Positions 28,332 through 36,827 of a DNA stretch of 38,083 nt are shown piece by piece. Source of the DNA: Gammaproteobacteria bacterium (GTDB lineage Bacteria; Pseudomonadota; Gammaproteobacteria; Steroidobacterales; Woeseiaceae); the NCBI GenBank assembly GCA_030426325.1, contig JAUHYO010000003.1, positions 1 through 38,083 of the forward strand, read 5' to 3'. The notes under the pieces are model-generated. The model was not told the DNA's origin. It saw only the letters and a list, made by a program, of their open reading frames with translations, and did not search any database. The translations under genes were made by a program, and so were the position numbers. The first letter of the stretch is position 1; every line of letters starts with the position of its first letter.

Positions 28332-28385
28332 TGCTGCAAGGGATGTTGCCTCGTTTGGCGCTCGCGCGAAACCATTTTCTGTCGC

Positions 28386-28419
28386 CCAAAAAGAAAGCGG
28401 GCCATAAGGCCCGCTTTCT
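28386..28419 (-). terminator. Rho-independent terminator downstream of the TonB-dependent receptor
   Basis: Perfect 12-bp stem AGAAAGCGGGCC-(ATAA)-GGCCCGCTTTCT at 28392-28419; on the minus strand followed by TTTT. Confidence 0.85.
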
Positions 28420-28441
28420 GTACCACTTGTTTCAGAATTGC

Positions 28442-31285
28442 TTAGAAACGTACGGTTGCTTTGGCGTAGATGAAACGACCCAATGTGTCGTAGAAGCCTG
28501 CAATCGTGTTGGCGTTGGTTGTCAGAGTACCACCAACCATCGGCGGCTCTTCGTCCAGAACGTTGTTGATACCGAAGGTGATGTCATGGTTATCCATGAA
28601 CTGGAATACACCGTTCAGATCGAAGTAGCTCTGAGACTTGGACATTTCCGCCTGGGCGATTGTGTCGGTAGAACCGTCATAATCAACGCCCTGGAAGTAA
28701 CGCCATCTGCCTTCCACGCTCCAGGTTTCATTGGAGTCATAGTGCACGGAAACCGTGTGACGCCATTCCGGAGACGGGTAGCAACGTGTGCTGATCAGGC
28801 CAACGCAGTCGTAAGCAGAGTTAGGATCTGCCGGCAACGGTGTCGTTTCCTTGGTGAGCATGTAGGTACCGATCAGGTCGGTTGTCCATGTGCCACCCCA
28901 GCCTTCGATTGCCCAGCTTGCAGCAACGTCAACACCTTCCCACTTGTTGGAACCGAGGTTGATCGTCGTATCGAAGACGTAGCCCTGGGTACCCTGCCAG
29001 AGACTGCCACCCGCGTTACGTACAACCTGGTTACACAGGATGCCGTACAGGCCACACTGCTCGAGAATCGTCGTGGCACCAATGTTGTTGATGGTGTCCG
29101 TGATCTCGATGTTCCAGTAGTCGAACGACATCGTCAGGTTGTCCATCGGATCGATGACGAAACCAATCGTTGTGGTGTCAGCTTCTTCCGGCTGGAGGTT
29201 CGGGTTGCCACCGAAGATGCCGTTGTACTGACCGGCAGGGCTCGCGGTGATGTTGCCGTACTGTGCTGCAGAAACACCCAGGTTGGCACATTGAGCTGCC
29301 GTGTAGGTCGGTGTTGCACCGGCACATGGGTCGCTGCCACTCCAGAGACCGAGAGCCTGCGTTGAGAACAGCTCAGATACGTTAGGTGCACGTACTGCGC
29401 GGTTGAAGCCTGCGCGTACACGAACCAGGTCAACCGGCTGCCAGTCGAGGCCGGCACGGTAGGTGCTGGCGCCGCCGCTGGTGTTGTAGTCCGAATAGCG
29501 GTAGGCGAGGTCCATCGTCAGGTTCTCAGCGCCTGGCTTGCCGGAAAGCAGCGGGATGTTGGCTTCGGTGAAGATTTCCGCGGTCGTGTAACCACCGTCA
29601 ACACCCGGTGTCGGTCCACCCTGGCCAAGCAATGAACCCTGGGAGAAGACAGAGTCCGAAACGCGCTGGTAGTTCTCGTCACGATGTTCGAAACCGGCAA
29701 CAAGCAGGATCGAATCATCAGCACCCGGGAAACTAAAGCCGGTGTCACCCGTTACGAACACGTTGAAGAGTTCGGTGGCGGTTTTGCCGGTTGCAACAGC
29801 CGTACCGGTCAGACCATTGGCCATTGCCGGCGTTACGCCATTGTAGGTGAAGACTTCGTAAGGAATACAACCCGGGGTTGCGGCACAAGCGGCGCCATCA
29901 ACGGCAACTCTCACTGGCGGTGCGAAAAAGTCATTGACGTAAGCGAGGCTTGATGCGGTCGATCCGTACAGGAACGATGCGTCGTAATCCCAGTTGTCGT
30001 TGATTGCGCCCTTGATGCCGGCGACAACACGGTAGCCGTCATGCTCAAAGTTACTGGCACGAGGACCGCCTTCGACATTTCGCTTGCCGATGTAGATGCC
30101 GTATTCGTTCGCACCCGGGAACAGCGCATCCAGTGAATCCTGGAATGCCTGCGGCCAAACGCTGTTACCTGCCGGCAGGAAGTATTCTTCAGCGAAGAAG
30201 GTACCCGATTCTGCGATCTGACCTTCTGTGCGGTCCGTTGCGAAAGTAGCTTCAGCGTAAACGATCGCGTTCTCATTCATCTCGTAGTCGATGAACGTAC
30301 CGAATGACCAGCGCTCGTCAGGACGCATGAAGTGGTTGATCGGCGCGTAGTTGTAAACGTTGCTGCCGTCGTACGGAGCAAGCGAGCCGTCCGGCTGCAG
30401 CGACAGGAACTGTGACTGGCTGTAGTCAGATACGCCGTTTACGGCCGGTGAGATGAAGAAGTTGGGAACAATCGCGTTCGCCGAACCACCGCAAGACGTT
30501 GAGCTGTTGCTCAATGCACAACTTGAGTAGTCGCGTGAAGCCTGCAGCAACTCTTCGTTGTCGCGCCAGGTGATGTAGGCCGTTGCATTACCGCGACCGT
30601 CTGCGAAATCGCTACCCAGGACCAGGTCGATATTGTAGGTCTGTCCGTCAAGGCCCGAGCTTCCTGTGGGGTAATCGAAGTTACGCGCGTCCATCAAGCC
30701 CGTAATGTAGCTGTTGTCATTGTCATGCTGGTAACCACTGGCACCAATGCTGAGTTCAACACCGTCCATACGACGCATGATGAAGTTGACAACGCCGGAT
30801 ACGGCGTCAGCACCGTAGGTAGCGGATGCGCCACCGGTCAGTACTTCGATTCGCTCAACCATCGCGGCCGGAATCTGGTTGACGTCTACAGAGTTTGTAG
30901 AAACGCCACCCGGCTGCATGCGACGGCCGTTCATCAGCACGAGGGTACGGTTAGCACCGAGTCCGCGCAGATCGATTGTCGCAGTACCCGTAATACCATT
31001 GGCGTCGAATGAATGCTGCGCCGTCTCAACGGAAGGCAGGCTGTTCAGCAGATCTTCCACTCGCGTCAAACCGAGCTGGGCGATGTCTTCTGATCCCATT
31101 ACCGTCACGGGGCTGGTACGACCAAAGCCGTCTTCAGTCACGATACGTGAACCGGTGGTTACGATTTCCTCTATGGGTGCGGCACCATCTTCAGCGTCTT
31201 GCGCGACAGCACTGCCGAGTACGCCGAAAGACGACACTCCGAGTGCAGCGGCAACCGCTGATGCCAAAGGCTTACGATTAAACAT
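28442..31285 (-). CDS. TonB-dependent receptor
   Basis: 947 aa; signal peptide, EEIVTTGSRI, plug LRGLGANRTLVLMNGRRM...ATYGADAVSGVVNFIM, C-terminal FIYAKATVRF. Confidence 0.96.
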   Translation of the reverse strand: MFNRKPLASAVAAALGVSSFGVLGSAVAQDAEDGAAPIEEIVTTGSRIVTEDGFGRTSPVTVMGSEDIAQLGLTRVEDLLNSLPSVETAQHSFDANGITGTATIDLRGLGANRTLVLMNGRRMQPGGVSTNSVDVNQIPAAMVERIEVLTGGASATYGADAVSGVVNFIMRRMDGVELSIGASGYQHDNDNSYITGLMDARNFDYPTGSSGLDGQTYNIDLVLGSDFADGRGNATAYITWRDNEELLQASRDYSSCALSNSSTSCGGSANAIVPNFFISPAVNGVSDYSQSQFLSLQPDGSLAPYDGSNVYNYAPINHFMRPDERWSFGTFIDYEMNENAIVYAEATFATDRTEGQIAESGTFFAEEYFLPAGNSVWPQAFQDSLDALFPGANEYGIYIGKRNVEGGPRASNFEHDGYRVVAGIKGAINDNWDYDASFLYGSTASSLAYVNDFFAPPVRVAVDGAACAATPGCIPYEVFTYNGVTPAMANGLTGTAVATGKTATELFNVFVTGDTGFSFPGADDSILLVAGFEHRDENYQRVSDSVFSQGSLLGQGGPTPGVDGGYTTAEIFTEANIPLLSGKPGAENLTMDLAYRYSDYNTSGGASTYRAGLDWQPVDLVRVRAGFNRAVRAPNVSELFSTQALGLWSGSDPCAGATPTYTAAQCANLGVSAAQYGNITASPAGQYNGIFGGNPNLQPEEADTTTIGFVIDPMDNLTMSFDYWNIEITDTINNIGATTILEQCGLYGILCNQVVRNAGGSLWQGTQGYVFDTTINLGSNKWEGVDVAASWAIEGWGGTWTTDLIGTYMLTKETTPLPADPNSAYDCVGLISTRCYPSPEWRHTVSVHYDSNETWSVEGRWRYFQGVDYDGSTDTIAQAEMSKSQSYFDLNGVFQFMDNHDITFGINNVLDEEPPMVGGTLTTNANTIAGFYDTLGRFIYAKATVRF

Positions 31286-31430
31286 GTTTATCCCCTAAAT
31301 AAGTTTGGAATCTTGCAATCCCGAAAATCTATCCCGGACGCTTAATCGCTTCGCAATTACGCCACGTAGCAAAAAAGCCTCAGATAGGATTGCGACGATG
31401 CTAGCGCAACACGCCTGAAAGCTCAACAGA

Positions 31431-31450
31431 ATGTGACCAAATTGACACAT
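31431..31450. promoter_or_regulatory. Imperfect palindrome, candidate operator between divergent TonB receptor and cyclase genes
   Basis: ATGTGAC-CAAATT-GACACAT: 7-nt half-sites with one non-symmetric position pair. Confidence 0.35.
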
Positions 31451-31658
31451 GCATTTGCTTATATGAAAAAAGTAGTTAATAAACATGCGTTTACGTTGTT
31501 GCTTTTTAGCAAATGTCACTTGTCGGTGCATTATCGCCTCGTTTTCCGGTATTTCTGTTGCATTAATGAAACGATGGCGCTTCGCCCGGGTTTTGCAGGC
31601 TCTCGCCTCTGGGTCGCTAAAGTCCTCGGCTCCGGCCGGTTTCGTGTAAATTCACGCC

Positions 31659-33800
31659 ATGCCATTTAGCCCCCGCACGACCCGACTGCTGATCCGGATT
31701 CTGATCAATGCCGCCGTGCTCTCGCTGTTTGCGACGCATGTCACAAGCAGCCCGCGCTTTGAAATTATCGACCGGGTGGAACATTACCTCTACGACGTTC
31801 GTGTGCGCCTGACGCTGCCGGGCGGCGTTGACGACCGCATCGTGATTGTCGATATCGATGAGGCGAGCCAGGTTCAACTCGGGCAGTGGCCCTGGGAGCG
31901 CGTGACGCTTGCGCGCATTGTCGACCGGCTCTTCGACGACTATGGCATTCGAGCGCTCGGCTTCGATGTCCTGTTTGCCGAAGCCGGCCGCAGCGGCGGC
32001 AATGATGCATTCGCCGAATCGTTTATTGCACGGGATGTCGTAACCGGCTTCGTTTTTAAGGATTCCATCGCCGCCAATGAGCCGGAGTTCACCGGCAGCC
32101 TGCCGCCACCGATCATTCCGAAAGACGACCTGGCTGGATTTTCCGTGCCATTTGTTGAGGCCAGGGGATTCACCGGAAGCCTCAGAGAATTGCAGGACAA
32201 TGCGGCCGGCGGCGGTTTTTTCGATTCTCCGCTGATCGATTCGGATGGCGTTTTTCGACGCGCGCCACTCGTGCAACGCTACCGCGGTAATTTGTACCCG
32301 TCGCTGGCGCTATCGCTTGTCCATGTACTCGAGGGTGCCCCGCCAGTCGGTTTCATCTTCGCCAATGACAGCCGACGAGGCATCGACCTTGAAGCCTTTC
32401 GCCTCGGCGAGCGCAATATCCCGGTCAACGAGCAGTCGGCGGTCTTCATCCCGTTTCGTGGACCCCAGGAAAGTTTTCGCTACATCCCGGCGAGAGACGT
32501 CATCAATGGAACCGTCGGCAACGACGCTCTGGAGAACAAGATCGTACTGATGGGCGCAAGTGCCGCCGGATTGCTCGATTTGCGCTCAACACCGGTTGGG
32601 CAGCGGTATATCGGTGTCGAAGTGCACGCCAATCTTGTTGCCGGCCTGCTCGATGGCACGATCCGCAAGCAGCCTGCCTGGTCTGTCGGTCTCGAGCTTG
32701 TCCTGCTTTTTCTGGTTGGTGCGCTGATTGCATTGCTGTTGCCCCGGCTGTCGCCGCTTAACACGCTTTTGTTTGTCTCGGCCATCCTCGCCGTCACCAT
32801 GGCAGGCAACCTCTGGCTCTGGAGCGCGTTCAACCTGGTCATCCCGATTGCCCCGTTGCTCGGATACACACTTGTCTGCGGGCTCTTGCAAATCACCTAC
32901 GGCTTTTTCATCGAGCAAAGAAACAAACGGCACCTGTCGCAGATTTTTGGCCAGTACATACCGCCCAGCGTAGTCGAAGAAATCGACGCAAGCGGAGCCG
33001 ATGTCTCGCTGCAGGGTGAGACGCGCAATATGAGCGTGCTGTTCTCGGATGTTCGCGGCTTTACCACGATCTCCGAAGGTCTCGATGCCCGCGAACTCAC
33101 TCAAATGATGAACGAATTCCTAACGCCGTTTACTCGCGTCATCCAGCAACACCGTGGAACGATCGACAAATACATGGGCGACTGCGTCATGGCGTTCTGG
33201 GGGGCGCCCCTGCCTGACGAGAATCATGCACGCAATGCCCTGCTCGCTGCCTTTGGCATGATCGACGCTGTACACGCGCTCGATGAGACCTTTGAAGCCA
33301 AGGGCTGGCCTCGCGTTCGCGTCGGCGTGGGCATTGCGACCGGCGATATGAACGTCGGCAACATGGGCTCGGAGTTTCGTGTCGCTTACACCGTGATGGG
33401 CGATACCGTGAATCTCGGCAGCCGGCTTGAAGGCCTCACCAAGCAGTACGGCGTGGACATCATTGTCAGTGCCAATACAGCGGCGGTCATTGACGATTTC
33501 GCCTTTCGGGAACTCGACCTCGTGCGCGTCAAGGGCAAGCAGGAACCGGTCGCAATATTTGAGCCTGTCGGCCTGCGGGCAGAGCTCAGCGCCGAGGCCG
33601 TCGCAAGACTCGCAGATTATGAAAAAGCGCTAAGCCTCTACAGGAGTCGCGACTGGGATTCCGCAGACGCATTGTTCAAAAAATTGAAAGAACACGGTGG
33701 CGACCTTCTATATAATGCGTACCTCGATCGGATAGAGCGCTTCAGACAAGAGCCACCGGCTGCGAATTGGGACGGGGTGTTCGACCACCAGAGCAAATAG
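31659..33800 (+). CDS. CHASE2 sensor domain-containing class III adenylate/guanylate cyclase
   Basis: N-terminal CHASE2 (DDRIVIVDIDEASQVQLGQWPWER...RALGFDVLFAE), TM segments, cyclase core VLFSDVRGFTTISE, KYMGDCVMAFWGAPL, VGVGIATGDMNVGNMGSEFRVAYTVMGDTVNLGSRLE. Confidence 0.95.
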   Translation: MPFSPRTTRLLIRILINAAVLSLFATHVTSSPRFEIIDRVEHYLYDVRVRLTLPGGVDDRIVIVDIDEASQVQLGQWPWERVTLARIVDRLFDDYGIRALGFDVLFAEAGRSGGNDAFAESFIARDVVTGFVFKDSIAANEPEFTGSLPPPIIPKDDLAGFSVPFVEARGFTGSLRELQDNAAGGGFFDSPLIDSDGVFRRAPLVQRYRGNLYPSLALSLVHVLEGAPPVGFIFANDSRRGIDLEAFRLGERNIPVNEQSAVFIPFRGPQESFRYIPARDVINGTVGNDALENKIVLMGASAAGLLDLRSTPVGQRYIGVEVHANLVAGLLDGTIRKQPAWSVGLELVLLFLVGALIALLLPRLSPLNTLLFVSAILAVTMAGNLWLWSAFNLVIPIAPLLGYTLVCGLLQITYGFFIEQRNKRHLSQIFGQYIPPSVVEEIDASGADVSLQGETRNMSVLFSDVRGFTTISEGLDARELTQMMNEFLTPFTRVIQQHRGTIDKYMGDCVMAFWGAPLPDENHARNALLAAFGMIDAVHALDETFEAKGWPRVRVGVGIATGDMNVGNMGSEFRVAYTVMGDTVNLGSRLEGLTKQYGVDIIVSANTAAVIDDFAFRELDLVRVKGKQEPVAIFEPVGLRAELSAEAVARLADYEKALSLYRSRDWDSADALFKKLKEHGGDLLYNAYLDRIERFRQEPPAANWDGVFDHQSK

Positions 33801-33849
33801 CTCCGCCGCGGGTTCTGCTCGTTCGGCTCAGGGGATAAATCAAATAACA

Positions 33850-35199
33850 ATGATGCCTTTCGCTAAAACCCTGGCAGGCGCCAGGCTGTTACTTCTGATA
33901 TCGCTGGTCACAGGCACCGGTCTTGCCTCCGCGAACGATACGCTGCAGGTTGCAAGCAGCGCGGATACCCAGCGCTTCCTGGCCCGTGCCGAGGATTTGT
34001 TGACGCTCGGCGAAACCGCGGCGGCCTATCAACTGCTCAGCGAGAAGGAATCCAAACTCGCCGGCAACCCCTTCTTCGATTACCTGCTCGGTGTCGCGGC
34101 GCTGGATTCAGGCCGTGCCAGCGACGCCATTTTCAGTTTGCGACGGGCGCTCATTGTCGCACCAGGCTTTTCCGGTGCACGCATGGAACTGGCCAGGGCG
34201 TACTTTGAGTCTGGCAATATGGCGCAGGCCCGCCCGCTGTTCGTGCAATTGCTGGATGAACAACCTCCCGCTGCCGTTCGCGCCGTCATCGACGACTACA
34301 TCGCGTCGATCGATGCATCACCCGCCGCGCCGAAAAGCAGTCTTCGATTCCATTACGACGTCGCGGCAGGCTACGACACGAATGCCAACGGCTCGACAGA
34401 CAGCCAGCAGTTCCTGGGGTTCATGCTGAGCCCGAACAATGTCGAAGCGGACTCGTCTTTCGCCGAACTCGGCGGCGGTTTTTCCTGGAGCAAACCCAGC
34501 AGCACTCGCGTCGCCTGGTATACCAACGGCCGCCTTGCTTACCGGCATAACCCGGATGCCGACTTCGTCGACTCTGCGCTAGTAAGCGTCGCGGGCGGGA
34601 TGAGCTGGCAACGTGGGAAGTTTTTCGGCCGCGCCGGTCTCGACGCCTACTGGTCAGCCCGTGACGGCAGTGCCAACCAGAACCAGGTCGGTCTGGACAC
34701 CTTGATCGGCCGGCGGCTTGGCAGTCAATGGGACTTAAGCCTGGGCATTCGCGGCGGCGCCCTGCGCTACGACGACAACATCGACATCATGGATGTCAAT
34801 CGCCTGATGTTCACCGGTCGGCTTGGCCGCGCTTTTTCCTCCGGCGGCAGCTTTGGCATCGAACTGGTCGGCGGTAATGATTCAGAGCGGCGCGGCAATT
34901 CGCCGTACGGCAACACCAAACTCGGCGGCCGCATCACATTGTATGCACCGGTTGGCCACGACCGGATGCTGTACTTCTCGAGTGGCAGCCTGACCAGCGA
35001 CTACGATGGCCTGTTCTTCGGTACACCGCGCGAGGACACACAAGTGTCAACACTGATCCAGGTTGAATTCAGGAATGTCCTCAAAGACGGCCTGTCGCTG
35101 ACACCGCGACTGCGCCACATCGACAACGATTCGGATGTCGCGCTCTACGACTATGACCGACTGGAAATCAGCCTCAACCTCCGGTGGACACCCCAATGA
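33850..35199 (+). CDS. TPR plus outer-membrane beta-barrel protein (SLAM/DUF560-like)
   Basis: Signal peptide; TPRs with ARMELARAYFESGNMAQARPLFVQLLDEQPPAAVRAVIDDYIASI; C-terminal barrel-like alternation ending EISLNLRWTPQ. Confidence 0.72.
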   Translation: MMPFAKTLAGARLLLLISLVTGTGLASANDTLQVASSADTQRFLARAEDLLTLGETAAAYQLLSEKESKLAGNPFFDYLLGVAALDSGRASDAIFSLRRALIVAPGFSGARMELARAYFESGNMAQARPLFVQLLDEQPPAAVRAVIDDYIASIDASPAAPKSSLRFHYDVAAGYDTNANGSTDSQQFLGFMLSPNNVEADSSFAELGGGFSWSKPSSTRVAWYTNGRLAYRHNPDADFVDSALVSVAGGMSWQRGKFFGRAGLDAYWSARDGSANQNQVGLDTLIGRRLGSQWDLSLGIRGGALRYDDNIDIMDVNRLMFTGRLGRAFSSGGSFGIELVGGNDSERRGNSPYGNTKLGGRITLYAPVGHDRMLYFSSGSLTSDYDGLFFGTPREDTQVSTLIQVEFRNVLKDGLSLTPRLRHIDNDSDVALYDYDRLEISLNLRWTPQ

Positions 35200-36827
35200 T
35201 GTTTCCAAAAACTCACCACGTCCTGCTTTTGATAAGCGCGTACTCGCTGCTCAGTTCCGGCCTGGCAACCGCTGCGGATGCCGGATCGGTATTGTTTGTC
35301 AAAGGTGCTGTCACCGCCGAACGAACACCGGCTGTCAGTCTCAACCGGGGTGACACCGTGCTGGACGACGATACCATCGCGACCGGCGACGCATCGCGCG
35401 CTCAGCTGCTGATGATCGACGGGGCGAAAATTGCGATTCGGCCCAACAGTGTCCTGCGAATCGACGAGTACGCTTACGAAGAGTCGGCAGCGACCGTCGT
35501 CTCACAATCGGACAACAAGAGCGTTCTGTCGCTGGTCAAAGGCGGATTCCGCACGATTACCGGTGCCGTTGGCAAGGAAGATCGTTCCAACTACGAGGTG
35601 CGGACACCCGTCGGTGTGCTGGGCATTCGGGGCACCAATTTCGCCGTGCTGCTGTGTGGCGGTGATTGCAATGCGGCGCCCAATGTCGCTGCTGGCCAGC
35701 CCATTGAGGATGGCCTCTATATAGCGGTTACGGACGGCGCCGTTGTGTTTCGCGCACAGGGCGGCGAGATTGTCGTCAGTGCCGGCGAGTTTGCGTTTAT
35801 TCCGATGGCAACGCGAGTTCCGGAACCGCTGGACGAACCACCGGCCTTGCTCATGGACGATGAGCTGCGTCTGGACGCCGATGGCAGCACCAACCTGTCC
35901 GGATTCGACAGCAAACTCGGCACCCGCCGCAGCCCGGATACCAACAAGCCTGGCGGACAAAGCAGTGCACCCGATGATGGAAGTTCCGGCGAGGCACCGC
36001 GGCAACCAGTGATCGGCACCGACGCCGACGGATCGCAAATTGACATCACACCGGGTACGACGCCGCAACAACGCATCGGTCGCATGATCAGTTTTGCGAC
36101 CGGTCCTTTTGGCGGTGCCAGCACCCACAGCGGCACCCAGTTCAATGAACCCGCCGAACTTCAACTTGACCTGTCCAACAACCTGGTCGGTTTCAGCGGC
36201 CCGTACCCGGCTCAAGCGGCACCGCTGACGGCGGCGGTTGACATTGGCACGTCGGCGAATGTCGAGACCGGCTTTGATTCGATAACGGTTCTGCGATGGG
36301 GTCGCTGGTCGGGCGGTATCGCAAGCGCTGTCGTTCCCGGCAATACCGGCGACGACAGCGTGGACCTCAGTAACCAGAGCCTTCACTGGGTCAGTGGACC
36401 GGATCAGGCGGCACCGGCAATGCCGATCACCGGCGTCGCAAATTACACGCTGGTTGGCGGCACGTCCCCGACCGACAATCTTGGCAATATTGGCGTCCTG
36501 GGCAGTGCAAGCTTCAGCGCCGACTTTACCAACCTTCGCGTTGACAGCACGCTGGTCATCGATATCGCGGGCATGAACTGGACGGCAAGCGGCACCGGAA
36601 ACTTAGGTTCCATCGCCGGTTTGCCACCGCACCTGTTCTTCGGCAATTACGGCACCGTCAGCATTGACGGCGTTGCGGCCGGCACAGGACAGTTCACCGG
36701 CTTCTTCAGCGAACCTGGCACCACGTCAGACCCGGCAATCCCCGGAGGGGTCGGACTGACCTACAGCCTGCAGGACGGGCAAGGTGCAATGACGGTTTCC
36801 GGCGCGGCTGCTTTCGCAAACCCGTGA
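35196..36827 (+). CDS. FecR domain-containing exported protein with C-terminal beta-barrel-like region
   Basis: Signal peptide; FecR-like AQLLMIDGAKIAIRPNSVLRIDEYAYEE...VRTPVGVLGIRGTNFAVLLC; ATGA overlap with the upstream stop. Confidence 0.88.
   Translation: MMFPKTHHVLLLISAYSLLSSGLATAADAGSVLFVKGAVTAERTPAVSLNRGDTVLDDDTIATGDASRAQLLMIDGAKIAIRPNSVLRIDEYAYEESAATVVSQSDNKSVLSLVKGGFRTITGAVGKEDRSNYEVRTPVGVLGIRGTNFAVLLCGGDCNAAPNVAAGQPIEDGLYIAVTDGAVVFRAQGGEIVVSAGEFAFIPMATRVPEPLDEPPALLMDDELRLDADGSTNLSGFDSKLGTRRSPDTNKPGGQSSAPDDGSSGEAPRQPVIGTDADGSQIDITPGTTPQQRIGRMISFATGPFGGASTHSGTQFNEPAELQLDLSNNLVGFSGPYPAQAAPLTAAVDIGTSANVETGFDSITVLRWGRWSGGIASAVVPGNTGDDSVDLSNQSLHWVSGPDQAAPAMPITGVANYTLVGGTSPTDNLGNIGVLGSASFSADFTNLRVDSTLVIDIAGMNWTASGTGNLGSIAGLPPHLFFGNYGTVSIDGVAAGTGQFTGFFSEPGTTSDPAIPGGVGLTYSLQDGQGAMTVSGAAAFANP

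Noticed and set aside
28331-29365. 344-aa plus-strand ORF antisense to the TonB receptor
   Set aside because: The minus strand carries an unambiguous receptor with signal peptide and plug/barrel motifs; this translation is Val/Arg/Cys-rich with no recognisable domain, a typical shadow ORF.
12975-31285. Classical siderophore or polysaccharide biosynthesis cluster
   Set aside because: No NRPS/PKS, NIS synthetase, glycosyltransferase or PAPS-synthesis genes are present, so sulfotransferases plus TonB receptor alone do not support it.
31431-31450. CRP (cAMP receptor protein) site near the cyclase
   Set aside because: TGTG and CACA are separated by 10 nt, whereas the CRP consensus TGTGA-N6-TCACA has 8, so it is reported only as a generic imperfect palindrome.
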